Positions 15,981 to 24,590 of a stretch of DNA of 64,000 bases are shown one piece after another (position 1 is the stretch's first letter; each line of letters begins with the position of its first letter). The notes beneath the pieces are model-generated. The model saw only the letters and a program-made list of their open reading frames with translations, was not told the DNA's origin and ran no database searches. A program made the translations under genes and the position numbers. The stretch lies in NCBI GenBank assembly GCA_963802915.1, contig CAWDKQ010000008.1, positions 1,178,001 through 1,242,000 of the forward strand. Direction: 5' to 3'. Origin of the DNA: JAICMB01 sp963802915. GTDB taxonomy: Bacteria > Acidobacteriota > Terriglobia > Bryobacterales > Bryobacteraceae.

Positions 15981-15984
15981 TGTA

Positions 15985-16089
15985 CGTGGTACGTACTATT
16001 TTGGTCGGGTCAGCTTGCCAGTCTCCACTTCGCTCCCGCGCCTACCCCGACCTGTACCCTGGCCGTGAAATTCGCTTTGCAGAGGTATC
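15985..16089 (+). pseudogene. 3' remnant of the disrupted SIMPL-like copy
   Basis: Nucleotides follow the paralogue 3' ends (APTPTCTLAVKFALQRY and the strand before it), but with frame changes upstream of APTP. The final stop is also lost through deletion of one G relative to copy 3 (TATCA-TGA instead of TATCAGTGA). The last ~50 bases before the stop are nearly identical to the end of copy 3. It pairs with the 5' remnant at 12714. Confidence 0.7.
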
Positions 16090-16731
16090 ATGACAGCCAT
16101 GCGAGGCCTTTTTACAATGCTCCTGCTGCCCGCTTGTATGTGGGCGCAGACGGAGACCTCATTGACGGTCACCTCCACGCGGTTAATCTCTGTGCAACCG
16201 GATCAGGAGTTGCTCTCAGGCACCGTCACAACGCCTCTCAGCACGGGATTGGACGATGTACTTACGGCTCTGAATAGTGTCGGAGTCACAGCCGCCAATC
16301 TGTCTGGCGTGTTCAGCGAGCTTTCGACGTTGCAGTGGACGTTCACATTGCCCGTACCCCTCTCGACAATCAAGGCCACGGTGAATTCACTCGCCGCATT
16401 GCAACAGAGCATCGGACAACAACATTCCGGTTGGAGTCTTACTTACAACTCGGAGCAACTACAAACATCGGCGGCCGCTTTAGCCGCGCAGCCATGCCCG
16501 CCCGCGGATCTTCTGGCTGACGCTCGGGCTCAGGCCCAAGAGCTGGCATCAGCATCGCCGGGGTTGTCGGTCGGTCCGATTCTGGCATTATCCGATGGAA
16601 CCGGAAGTGCGAATACTCAAGTAACGATCGGTACGTATTATTTTTCAGGCCTGTTTGGGATAGCTCCCTCGGTTGCGCCTACCCCGACCTGCACCCTGGT
16701 CGTGAAATTCGCCTTGCTTCGCTATCAGTAA
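16090..16731 (+). CDS. Secreted SIMPL-like protein, array copy 5
   Basis: 213 residues from the ATG at 16090 (16099 is also possible). The signal peptide is RGLFTMLLLPACMWAQ. It is closest to copy 3: SVQPDQELLSGTVTTPLSTG, GLDDVLTALNSVGVTAANLS, SIGQQHSGWSLTYNSEQLQT, CPPADLLADARAQAQELAS and the end CTLVVKFALLRYQ. It is shorter than copy 3 in the loop before the last strand. It now lacks its upstream operon context because the island lies between. Its stop is immediately next to the pckA stop on the opposite strand. Confidence 0.8.
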   Translation: MTAMRGLFTMLLLPACMWAQTETSLTVTSTRLISVQPDQELLSGTVTTPLSTGLDDVLTALNSVGVTAANLSGVFSELSTLQWTFTLPVPLSTIKATVNSLAALQQSIGQQHSGWSLTYNSEQLQTSAAALAAQPCPPADLLADARAQAQELASASPGLSVGPILALSDGTGSANTQVTIGTYYFSGLFGIAPSVAPTPTCTLVVKFALLRYQ

Positions 16732-18306
16732 TCAGGCTGGCATCACAGCTTCGAACTTCGCGTAATTCTTCTCGAACCGGCTCCGCAAATCGCGAGCCTG
16801 CGCATCGTACGCCGCATCGTTCTGCCATTGCCCGCGAGCATCCAGAACCTCGGCCGGCACGCCAGGGCAACTCACTGGAACGTCCACTTCGAAAATCGGA
16901 TGGCGCACTGTGGCGACCGAGTCGAGCTGTCCTTCCACCACGGCATCGACAATCGCCCGCGTGTAAGGGAGATTCATCCGCTCCCCGATTCCATACGGTC
17001 CGCCGACCCATCCCGTGTTGATCAGGTAGCAGGGGACGCCGTGGCGTTCCATCTTCTCGCCGAGCATTTTTGCGTAGACCAGCGGCGAGCGCGGCAAGAA
17101 AGGCGCTCCAAAACAACTGCTGAACGTCGCCGATGGCTCTTTCCCCAAACCTCTCTCCGTGCCGGCCAGCTTCGCCGTGTATCCGCTCAGGAAGTGATAC
17201 ATCGCCTGATCGGGAGTCAGGCGAGACACCGGCGGCAGCACGCCAAACGCATCCGCAGTCAAAAAGAGAATGTGCGACGGGTGCCCGCCCACGCTCGGGA
17301 TCACCGCGTTATCGATATATTCGAGCCGGTACGCCGCGCGAGTGTTCTCGGTCAACTCGTCGGACTCGAAATCGAGCAGGCGCGTGTTGGGATCGATGAC
17401 CACGTTCTCCAGCACGGTCCCATAACGAATCGCATTCCAGATTTGCGGCTCTTTTTCCCGCGACAGCTTGATGCACTTCGCATAGCAGCCGCCCTCGAAA
17501 TTGAAAACGCCGCGATCGCTCCAACCATGCTCATCGTCGCCGATCAGACGCCGCGTCGGATCGGCCGATAGCGTGGTCTTGCCGGTCCCGCTCAGGCCGA
17601 AAAACAGAGCTACATCGCCTTTACTTCCTATATTCGCCGAGCAGTGCATGGGCAGCACACCACGCGCGGGCAGCAGGAAATTCAGTGCCGTAAAGATAGA
17701 CTTCTTCGCTTCACCGGCGTACTCCGTGCCAGCGATCACAACGATGCGTCGCTTGAAATTCAGCGCGATCGCAGTGGTTGACCTCGTGCCATCTTTTTCG
17801 GGATCGGCGTAAAACGTCGGCGCGAAAACGATGGTGAACTCGGGGTGGTGCCGGTCGGTCTCGTGCGGATTCGGACGGATGAACAACTCACGCGCAAACA
17901 GCGAATGCCACGCGCGCTGTGTGACCACGCGGATCGGAAGAGTAAACTCCGGATCCGCGCCCGCAAAGCAATCTTGCACGAACAGTTCTTCGTTCTCGAG
18001 GAAATGTTCCAGCCTTGCGTACATCCCTTCGAAGGCCGCCTCGGACATCGGCTGGTTCACGTCGCCCCAATCGACCGTGGATTCAGTAGCCGGCTCGCGT
18101 ACAATGTACTTGTCCTTGGGCGACCTTCCGGTAAAACGTCCCGTTTTTACGACAAAAGATCCGCCGCTCGCGAGCATCCCCTCATGCCGCTGAAGCGCAA
18201 GTTCGATAAGCTGCGATGTCCCCAAATTCCAATGCGCCAGTTGGTACCTGGCGATGCCTTGCTCGCTCAATCCGAAGCGGCTCGGCAGATTTCCGATGTC
18301 CGTCAT
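16732..18306 (-). CDS. pckA: Phosphoenolpyruvate carboxykinase (ATP)
   Basis: 524 residues, the usual length for the ATP-dependent enzyme. It has GRSPKDKY at 60-67 (oxaloacetate side), the P-loop GLSGTGKT at 237-244, the metal-binding EHGWSDRGVFNFEGGCYAK stretch and the NTGWVGG motif. It converts oxaloacetate and ATP to phosphoenolpyruvate, CO2 and ADP at the start of gluconeogenesis. It stands alone and is divergent from the gene at 18355. Its stop codon abuts the last SIMPL-like copy. Nothing is unusual in the sequence. Confidence 0.97.
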   Translation of the reverse strand: MTDIGNLPSRFGLSEQGIARYQLAHWNLGTSQLIELALQRHEGMLASGGSFVVKTGRFTGRSPKDKYIVREPATESTVDWGDVNQPMSEAAFEGMYARLEHFLENEELFVQDCFAGADPEFTLPIRVVTQRAWHSLFARELFIRPNPHETDRHHPEFTIVFAPTFYADPEKDGTRSTTAIALNFKRRIVVIAGTEYAGEAKKSIFTALNFLLPARGVLPMHCSANIGSKGDVALFFGLSGTGKTTLSADPTRRLIGDDEHGWSDRGVFNFEGGCYAKCIKLSREKEPQIWNAIRYGTVLENVVIDPNTRLLDFESDELTENTRAAYRLEYIDNAVIPSVGGHPSHILFLTADAFGVLPPVSRLTPDQAMYHFLSGYTAKLAGTERGLGKEPSATFSSCFGAPFLPRSPLVYAKMLGEKMERHGVPCYLINTGWVGGPYGIGERMNLPYTRAIVDAVVEGQLDSVATVRHPIFEVDVPVSCPGVPAEVLDARGQWQNDAAYDAQARDLRSRFEKNYAKFEAVMPA

Positions 18307-18354
18307 AAGACCTGCAAATATTGCAATCAGTGTACCAAGCGCGCCGATCCATCT

Positions 18355-18969
18355 ATGATGGAATTAGTAATGGTCTTGCTTCGCGCGCTTTCGGGAGTAC
18401 TCGTGTGCGTGTGCCTGTGTGCACAGGTGATCGAGTTCGATTCGAACGGCTTGCGGTACAAAACGCTGACCCGCGCGGGTGTAACCGTCATGTTCGCCAA
18501 CCTCCCGGTCCACATTCGCGATTATTCGGTGATGCAGGTGGCCATTTCGAATGGATCGCAAGTTTCATGGAACGTAAAACCCGAAGACTTCATTTATCAA
18601 AGAAGCGATGGCGAGATGTTGCAGGCTTTAAGCGCGCAGGACGTGGTGCTTTCGTTCATAAAACACTCGGGCCGTTCCGACGTGATTAAGCTGGTGTCCA
18701 CTTATGAGGCCGGTTTGTACGGTAACATCCACGTGAGATCGACGAATGGATATGAGGCCCGCCGTCAAAACGCACTGGCTGAAGTATCCTCCGCGCGTCT
18801 TAAAGCGGGAGCGGCTGCGTCCGCTATCGTGCTCGCGCCAATCAAGCTCGGGCGCGGCGAGTCCACTGACGGCGCGGTGTTTTTCGAGGGACCCGGGAAG
18901 TCGCTTGGCCCGGGGCATTTAGTAGTGCATGTTGCTGGAGAAATTTTTGATTTCGAGTCTGCCGAGTGA
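18355..18969 (+). CDS. Exported protein of unknown function
   Basis: 204 residues. Consecutive ATG codons at 18355 and 18358 precede a hydrophobic signal (VMVLLRALSGVLVCVCLCAQ). The mature part is a small beta-rich domain (FDSNGLRYKTLTRAGVTVMF, then SVMQVAISNGSQVSWNVKPE), followed by a charged helix and a hydrophobic strand near IVLAPIKLGRG. It ends in an acidic tail. I know no name for it. The stop overlaps the start of the PHP gene (GTGA), so the two are coupled. It may be a lipoprotein-like envelope factor; this is only suggested by the signal. Confidence 0.65.
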   Translation: MMELVMVLLRALSGVLVCVCLCAQVIEFDSNGLRYKTLTRAGVTVMFANLPVHIRDYSVMQVAISNGSQVSWNVKPEDFIYQRSDGEMLQALSAQDVVLSFIKHSGRSDVIKLVSTYEAGLYGNIHVRSTNGYEARRQNALAEVSSARLKAGAAASAIVLAPIKLGRGESTDGAVFFEGPGKSLGPGHLVVHVAGEIFDFESAE

Positions 18970-19829
18970 TTGATCTTCATAGTCATACCAACGAGTCGGA
19001 CGGTACGTATTCTCCGGCTGAATTAGTGGATGCCGCCTTGAAAACCAGGCTGGAAGCGCTCGCGATCACCGATCACGACACCTTCGCCGGCTACGATCAG
19101 GCCGCGCCTATTGCGCGCGAACGAGGCCTGGACCTCGTCTGCGGCATTGAAGTAAACAGCCGGATGTCACGCGCGGTCAACGGCAGTGAGCGCCGTTGGG
19201 ACGTACACCTGCTCGGCTATTTCCTGCATGAGCCGCCGTCAGCGGCTTTTCGCGACTGGCTCCTCGAGATGTTGGCATCGCGGCGTCAGCGCAACGTCTC
19301 TCTCGCCAGGAAATTGCAATTCATGGGCATCGATATCACTTTGGGTGAAGTCGAAAAGCTCGGCAGAACGCTCACCGGGCGGCCGCATTTCGCGCGCGTG
19401 CTGGTGGACAAAGGCTACGCTTCGAGCACGGACGAAGCCTTCCGGCAATACCTCGGTGAAGAGGCGCCCGGTTTTGTTCATCGCGAGAGCCCGCAGACCG
19501 CCGTCAGCATTCAGCAGATCGAAGCGGCCGGCGGTCTTTCCGTTCTCGCGCATCCCGTTCGTTTGGGTATTCGCGATCCGCATCAGGAAGAGGAATTCAT
19601 CTCCGAGCTTCGCGATGCGGGTCTGCGCGGCATCGAGGTGTTTCATTCCGACCATCGTCCGCCGGACGTTGAACGCTATGCCGCGCTAGCGGAGAAGCTA
19701 CACTTGGCCGTCAGCGGCGGGTCCGATTTCCACGGCGCCGCGAAACCGAATATTCATCTCGGCACAGGCACAAACGGCAACCTGAACGTCTCGAACAAAG
19801 TGCTGGCCGACCTGCGCCGCGAATCCTGA
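18966..19829 (+). CDS. PHP-domain phosphoesterase (RNase AM/TrpH-like)
   Basis: 287 residues from a GTG overlapping the previous stop. PHP metal motifs are in order: DLHSHTNESDGTYSP, ITDHDTFAG, CGIEVN, VLAHPVR and SGGSDFHG. The inserted middle domain (residues ~95-190) with TGRPHFARVLVDKGY is typical of the TrpH/RNase AM group, which dephosphorylates 3',5'-bisphosphonucleotides or trims RNA 5' ends. Trinuclear metal ligands appear complete, so the enzyme should be active. The coupled upstream gene is not a known partner. Confidence 0.87.
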   Translation: MIDLHSHTNESDGTYSPAELVDAALKTRLEALAITDHDTFAGYDQAAPIARERGLDLVCGIEVNSRMSRAVNGSERRWDVHLLGYFLHEPPSAAFRDWLLEMLASRRQRNVSLARKLQFMGIDITLGEVEKLGRTLTGRPHFARVLVDKGYASSTDEAFRQYLGEEAPGFVHRESPQTAVSIQQIEAAGGLSVLAHPVRLGIRDPHQEEEFISELRDAGLRGIEVFHSDHRPPDVERYAALAEKLHLAVSGGSDFHGAAKPNIHLGTGTNGNLNVSNKVLADLRRES

Positions 19830-20588
19830 TTACAACTCCGGCTGGTCCGCGTACACTCTGACGTAATCCACCAACATGGTCTGAGGGAACGTGGTCGTCT
19901 GATCCGGATTTCCCGGCCACGACCCTCCGATGGCGACGTTAAGTATCAAAAAGAAGGGATGATTGAAAACCCAATTCGTGCCGCTCGGGAGTTGCCGGGT
20001 CGATGCTCGATAGTACGCGTGTTCATCCACCAAGAACGTGATGGAATCCGGAGTCCACGAAATTGCGAACAAGTGATAAGCATCGGAGAAATGCGCTCCG
20101 GCTGGTAATGTGTACGCGGCTGTGAACGGGGAATTCCCAGCGTAGCCGGGACCGTGCAGCGTGCCATGAATAATGCCCGGCTCCTTCCCGATATTCTCCA
20201 TGATGTCGATCTCGCCGCAATCCGGCCAGCCGATGCTATCGATGTTATCGCCGAGCATCCAGAACGCCGGCCAGAGCCCCTGCCCATACGGGATCTTGAT
20301 CCTCGCCTCGACGCGTCCATACCTCGTGTTGAACAGGCCTTGTGTTTTTATCCGTGCCGACGTGTACGAACCATCCGGGTTTTTCGCGCCTCGGATCACT
20401 AGATTTCCGGCGCCGTCCTGATAGGCGGCCGCTTGTGTATAGGTCTCGAGCTCCTCGTTTCCCCATCCATAGTTGTTTCCCAGATCATAGGTCCAGTTGG
20501 CGGGATTGGGCGGAGCGTTCGCGGGCCCGTTAAACTCATCGCTCCAAAGGAGCTTCAAAGCCAGAGCTATCAGCACGACCGGGTGCAT
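19830..20588 (-). CDS. Secreted GH16 endo-beta-glucanase
   Basis: 252 residues with a short signal-like N terminus (HPVVLIALALKLLW). The GH16 jelly roll is clear: WSDEFNGP, WGNEELETY, ARIKTQG, the catalytic GEIDIMEN at 125-132 (nucleophile Glu126, acid/base Glu131), HGTLHGPGY and the C-terminal DYVRVY strand. The extra residue in ExDxxE gives the beta-bulge of laminarinases and licheninases. It probably cuts beta-1,3- or mixed beta-1,3/1,4-glucans from plants, fungi or algae, in line with a polymer-degrading soil organism. No binding domain is attached. It sits three bases after the MutS-like gene. Confidence 0.93.
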   Translation of the reverse strand: MHPVVLIALALKLLWSDEFNGPANAPPNPANWTYDLGNNYGWGNEELETYTQAAAYQDGAGNLVIRGAKNPDGSYTSARIKTQGLFNTRYGRVEARIKIPYGQGLWPAFWMLGDNIDSIGWPDCGEIDIMENIGKEPGIIHGTLHGPGYAGNSPFTAAYTLPAGAHFSDAYHLFAISWTPDSITFLVDEHAYYRASTRQLPSGTNWVFNHPFFLILNVAIGGSWPGNPDQTTTFPQTMLVDYVRVYADQPEL

Positions 20589-20591
20589 TCT

Positions 20592-22373
20592 CTAGACGTC
20601 CAATCCCACGGCCCGCATCAACTCCAGGGCATTGCTATGGTCGACAACGCCGGGACGCAGCCGGTAATCGAAATTTAACTGACCGTTCACAATAGTATCG
20701 GAGAAATGGACGTTGATCGCACGCGGGCCTAGCGCGTCGGCGATATCGGCCAACGCCAGATCGTGAGTGGTGATCAATCCGATCGCGCCGCGATCCACCA
20801 GCGTGCGCACCAGCCCTCCCGCCCCGATCCGGCGATCGTGGGAATTCGTGCCGCTCAACATCTCATCCACCAGAAACAGCAGAGTGCGCTTCTGGCCGGC
20901 CAGATCCATAATCCGCCGAAGCCGCGTGATCTCGGCATAGAATCGGGAACGCCCGTCCTGAAGCGAATCGACGATCCGCAGGGAAGCTCCCACCTGGAGC
21001 GGTGAAATTTCAAGCCGGTGAGCGCGCACTGGTCCGCCCGCCCACGCCATCACCGTGTTTAAACCGATCGATCGCAGCAGCGTACTTTTTCCCGACATGT
21101 TGGAGCCGCTGATGATGATCAGCCGTAACTCCGCGCCCAGGCGGACATCGTTTCTCACGAACGATTCTTCTGGCAGCAGCGGATGACCGAGGCCTTGCGC
21201 ATCGAACAAAGCCTCGCGATCGGTGAGGGCAGGGAAGGGGTCGGCGGGATGTTCAAAGCTGTATGCGGCGATCGAGCAGAGCGCTTCGAACTCGCCGACG
21301 GCGGCCAGCCATTGGCGGATGGACGCGCCGGATCGCCGCCGCCAGCTCTCTACCGCCATCGAAAACTGCGTGCCCCACATCACCGCCGCAGCGATCGGTC
21401 CGAAGAACTGATTTTCGCGATCGTCCAGCCGGCTGATATAGACATGGAGCCGGCGAATCTGTTTCGAAGCCGGTTCGCCTTTGGTTTCGAGCAGCGATCG
21501 CACGCGCAATAGCAGAGGTGAGTGGAACTGCTGCGCTTCGATGCACTGGATTACGGCGGAGAGCAAATCCAGATCGCGCGCGGGATGCTCGGCCGACTCG
21601 ATTATCTCGCGCACGCGCGAACGTAGCGCGAGTCCAAGGCAGGATTCAACCAGGATGGCGATGAGGAATGGCACGCGAGAGGTCACGCTCGCTATCCACA
21701 GCGCAAATGTCACCAGGACGACGGCGACGATCAGCAGCACCACTACTCGTGTGCCGGGAGGGAACTTGACCGGAGGATTCTCGCCCCATACCGCGAGCGC
21801 ATCGGGGTCGACGTTCTTGCGAACGACATCCGCGAAAGCCGCCAGGTCCTCACGCAGATCGAGCTTATCGCGCAGTTCGGCTATGGCCTGCTGCCGTTCC
21901 AGGACCTCGTCTGCCGGCGCCGGGCCTTTCAGCCACCGTGCCAGCGTCGCTTCGCCCGCCTGCGTCCGTGCGATGCACAAAAGTTCGAAGAGCGACCCAC
22001 GCCCGAAGAGATCGAGATCGTCCGCGTAAACGTGATCCTGCTCCCGGTAGCGATCGCCGGATTCACCCTGCCCCACCCAGCGATGTTCAAGGCGTTCGAT
22101 GCCTTTCTCATAAAATCGAACCGCGCGCGCGGCGTAATCGCGCTTGTCAATAATGCGGGAATGCCATACCAGCAACGCGATGAAGACCACTACGGGCAGA
22201 ACGAACCACCAGGGAGAAAGAATCGGCCTTCCGAAAACGAAATACGTGACGATGGCCGCACTGATGCCCACGGCAAGACGAATATTTCCGATCGTTTTAT
22301 GCAGCCGCGAGTAGCGATCGCATTCTGCTCTGTGCTCACTCAGCCGGCGTGAATACTCTGAAGCGGGGTCCAC
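20592..22373 (-). CDS. MutS-family ATPase with membrane helices
   Basis: I place the start at the GTG at 22373; the longer frame to 22448 would run into the divergent Smr gene. The ~593 residues contain two N-terminal helices (about residues 35-75) and a MutS-like lever region. A second hydrophobic pair lies near 210-245. The ATPase core follows, with P-loop GSNMSGKS at 423-430, Walker B LLFLVDEML at 498-506 and the signature SGTNSHDRR. No mismatch-recognition domain is present. Members of this group occur widely, but their role is unknown. The Smr nuclease domain that MutS2 carries at its C terminus is found separately just upstream. Confidence 0.85.
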   Translation of the reverse strand: MDPASEYSRRLSEHRAECDRYSRLHKTIGNIRLAVGISAAIVTYFVFGRPILSPWWFVLPVVVFIALLVWHSRIIDKRDYAARAVRFYEKGIERLEHRWVGQGESGDRYREQDHVYADDLDLFGRGSLFELLCIARTQAGEATLARWLKGPAPADEVLERQQAIAELRDKLDLREDLAAFADVVRKNVDPDALAVWGENPPVKFPPGTRVVVLLIVAVVLVTFALWIASVTSRVPFLIAILVESCLGLALRSRVREIIESAEHPARDLDLLSAVIQCIEAQQFHSPLLLRVRSLLETKGEPASKQIRRLHVYISRLDDRENQFFGPIAAAVMWGTQFSMAVESWRRRSGASIRQWLAAVGEFEALCSIAAYSFEHPADPFPALTDREALFDAQGLGHPLLPEESFVRNDVRLGAELRLIIISGSNMSGKSTLLRSIGLNTVMAWAGGPVRAHRLEISPLQVGASLRIVDSLQDGRSRFYAEITRLRRIMDLAGQKRTLLFLVDEMLSGTNSHDRRIGAGGLVRTLVDRGAIGLITTHDLALADIADALGPRAINVHFSDTIVNGQLNFDYRLRPGVVDHSNALELMRAVGLDV

Positions 22374-22397
22374 TGATGTTAGGCTAGCAACTGCCGC

Positions 22398-22670
22398 ATG
22401 GATGACGCGCCAATTCGTATTCCGATCACGGATGTCTTCGATCTGCACACCGTTCCGCCGCGCGATGTGAAGCCGATCGTCGAAGAGTATTTAGAAGAAG
22501 CGCATCGCCTCGGATTCCGGGCTCTGCGGATTATCCATGGCCGCGGAATCGGCGTGCAGCGCGAGATTGTACGCGCGGTGCTCGCGCGCACTCCTTTCGT
22601 CGAGAGCTTCGGCGATGCTCCGGCCGAGGCGGGTGGTTGGGGCGCTACCGTGGTGACATTGCGCCCGTAG
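22398..22670 (+). CDS. Stand-alone Smr domain protein
   Basis: 90 residues that form a complete Smr domain: VFDLHTVPPRDVKPIVEEYL, then RALRIIHGRGIGVQREIVRA and a C-terminal ATVVTLRP. The DLH and HGRG motifs are those of Smr endonucleases, which nick DNA or cleave RNA. It is divergent from the MutS-like ATPase with only 24 bases between start codons. It may therefore share promoter control with it and act as its detached nuclease partner. Its last 26 bases overlap the 3' end of the gene on the opposite strand. Confidence 0.85.
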   Translation: MDDAPIRIPITDVFDLHTVPPRDVKPIVEEYLEEAHRLGFRALRIIHGRGIGVQREIVRAVLARTPFVESFGDAPAEAGGWGATVVTLRP

Positions 22671-23844
22671 GCACAACTTTGTCGAGATCCATGTAGAGCG
22701 CTAGCACGGGGTTGCCGCTATTCACGAACGCGGCCGCGATCTTCGCCGGTTCGCCGCCATTCTCACTGCGGACGCGAGTGAGCAAAGACTGGGCGTGAAA
22801 ATACCACTCTACCGGCTTCTCGCGCTGCAACTCGGAGTTGGCTACGAAGTCCACATAGGATTGAATTAACTTGTCGCGCTCTGCTCCACGTGGTGTCAGC
22901 TCTACCAACATTTCATAAATGATTGCCTTCTGATGAAAGAAGGACGCCTCGTCCTTTTCGTCTGAAGCCTGCCAATCGGCCAACTCCTTCATGAAGTCCG
23001 TGAGCTTCAGATACCATTCCGGAGTGTCGCGCTCGGCGTCGGTATAGAGACTGCCGGCATCTTTAAATCGCAAATGAACGCCCATTGTGAAGAGCCGCTT
23101 GGCCTGATCCGATTTCCAGAAGGCGTCTGGACGCGACGATATATCGGTTGGCTTCTTGTCCCGGCAGTTCGGCGTCACCAGAGACTGGCGCAGCCCATTC
23201 AATCGCGCCATGAGTATATCGCGCTGCTCCGGGCTGACGCTCAGACTGGCGACCATGCGCTCCAGCGGAGCGATCTGAGTCGGCGAAGCGGCTCTCGACA
23301 TGTAGCCCATCACGAGGTTGATGTGCTCTTCCTTCTTTCTCTCCTGATCGCTGAATGTCGAGTTGGCAATCGTGGAGAGAGTCTCATACAGAGGCGTCAG
23401 GTCGGGAACCATGAGCTGGTCGCAGCCCGGGGGATCGATCGCCGGCTGGCTGATCTCGAGAAACAGTTGCCGCGCCGCGGCGCTGTTCAGCAGCAGCATG
23501 CTTCGAACGGCTCGCGTCTGCAATGTCAGCGTATCCAGATTTAATCGCGCCGCCGATGCCACCATCCCCGCGCTGGTATCCGGAGTCTGAGTGAGGATGA
23601 TCATGGGCGTATGGAACTGTGCACCGGCCGCGGTGTGAAACGCCCGGTCGATCAGGTCCATACGAAGCTGCTTATCGATTTTACTTACGCCGGCGACGCG
23701 CAGCAGTCCATCCGCCGCAAATTCGGGCGGCGAAGCGTTCGCGAGCTGGACAATGCGCTCCAGATCCGGCGGTAGTTTCGGCTTTTCTACAGTCGCCGCC
23801 GAAACTGCCGCGGACAATATCAGGAGCGCAATCCAGCGGGACAT
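22645..23844 (-). CDS. Exported protein of unknown function
   Basis: 399 residues with a signal peptide (SRWIALLILSAAVSAATVEK). The rest is largely alpha-helical, with repeated charged and hydrophobic helices that suggest an alpha-solenoid or TPR-like scaffold. No catalytic motif is seen. One segment (CDQLMVPDLTPLYETLSTIA) recurs in acidobacterial exported proteins of this size as far as I recall. It is the last gene of the seven-gene run and its start overlaps the tpiA stop by one base. The link to the enzymes upstream is unclear. Confidence 0.65.
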   Translation of the reverse strand: MSRWIALLILSAAVSAATVEKPKLPPDLERIVQLANASPPEFAADGLLRVAGVSKIDKQLRMDLIDRAFHTAAGAQFHTPMIILTQTPDTSAGMVASAARLNLDTLTLQTRAVRSMLLLNSAAARQLFLEISQPAIDPPGCDQLMVPDLTPLYETLSTIANSTFSDQERKKEEHINLVMGYMSRAASPTQIAPLERMVASLSVSPEQRDILMARLNGLRQSLVTPNCRDKKPTDISSRPDAFWKSDQAKRLFTMGVHLRFKDAGSLYTDAERDTPEWYLKLTDFMKELADWQASDEKDEASFFHQKAIIYEMLVELTPRGAERDKLIQSYVDFVANSELQREKPVEWYFHAQSLLTRVRSENGGEPAKIAAAFVNSGNPVLALYMDLDKVVPTGAMSPR

Positions 23845-24590
23845 CAGAAGTTAGCAATCGCCGCGAAGGAAGTTGCGTCGAGGCTCGCGCCGCCCACCAG
23901 CGCGCCGTCGATGTCTTCCTGCGCCATCAGACCTTTCACGTTATCGGGCTTGACGCTGCCGCCATAAAGAATGCGCGTATCGTCATGACCGTACTTCTGT
24001 TGAACGAGGCTTCGAATGAAGGCGTGAGCTTCTTCGGCGATCTCGGGAGTCGCGGTCCGTCCCGTACCGATGGCCCAAACCGGCTCATATGCAATCACGA
24101 TTTGCGCGAACTGTTCCGGCGTGAGCTTCGCGATCCCGTTGCTGAATTGCTGCTCGAGAACCCAGTTGGTTTGTCCAGCTTCGCGGTCCCTTAGCAATTC
24201 GCCGACACAAACGATCGGTTTTAAGCCGACTTCGAGCGCTGCAACAGTTCTTTTGTAAACTGTTTCGTCGGTCTCGTGGAAATATTGACGGCGTTCGCTA
24301 TGGCCGATGATGACCCATTGGACGCCGCCATCTTTCAACATGCGGCCGCTGATCTCTCCGGTATAGGCGCCGTCTTTCACTTCCCAGAAAACGTTTTGAC
24401 CGCCGATCGCGACGTTCGTATGCTTCGTCGCTTCTACCGCGGCCGGAATATCGATAAAAGGAGGACATATAACAATGTCGCGGTCGCTCACACCCTGCAC
24501 CGCGGGAGTGAACTTTTCAAAGAACGCACGGGTCTCGCTGGGGGTCTTGTACATCTTCCAGTTGCCCGCCATTACATATCGTCTGCTCAT
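23844..24590 (-). CDS. tpiA: Triosephosphate isomerase
   Basis: 248 residues, normal length. Catalytic Lys is in GNWKMYK near residue 11, His in IGHSERRQYF, Glu in AYEPVWAIGTG, and the phosphate-binding loop in ILYGGSVKPDN. It interconverts dihydroxyacetone phosphate and glyceraldehyde 3-phosphate. The gene overlaps deoB upstream (ATGA) and the exported protein downstream (TGATG). Its place beside deoB, rather than gap or pgk, is uncommon. Confidence 0.97.
   Translation of the reverse strand: MSRRYVMAGNWKMYKTPSETRAFFEKFTPAVQGVSDRDIVICPPFIDIPAAVEATKHTNVAIGGQNVFWEVKDGAYTGEISGRMLKDGGVQWVIIGHSERRQYFHETDETVYKRTVAALEVGLKPIVCVGELLRDREAGQTNWVLEQQFSNGIAKLTPEQFAQIVIAYEPVWAIGTGRTATPEIAEEAHAFIRSLVQQKYGHDDTRILYGGSVKPDNVKGLMAQEDIDGALVGGASLDATSFAAIANF

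Larger units (their letters stand above)
12780..15984. other. Acquired island inside the SIMPL-like array
   Basis: Bounded on the left by the truncated signal-peptide fragment and on the right by the 3' tail of a paralogue. All recognisable genes inside run leftward, against the array: a toxin-antitoxin operon, an ISL3 element and two unknown genes. Bases 12780-12998 show no gene. A perfect inverted repeat, GTACGT-GGT-ACGTAC at 15982-15996, marks the right edge, though part of it matches the paralogue sequence. No integrase or clear attachment site is visible. Confidence 0.6.

Noticed and set aside
15982..15996. Inverted repeat GTACGT-GGT-ACGTAC as an attachment site
   Set aside because: Part of it matches the paralogue sequence and there is no second copy at the left edge of the island, so an attachment site cannot be claimed.
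17845..18354. N-terminal extension of the gene at 18355
   Set aside because: It lies over the 5' part of pckA on the other strand and is not protein-like; the double ATG followed by a signal peptide is a better start.
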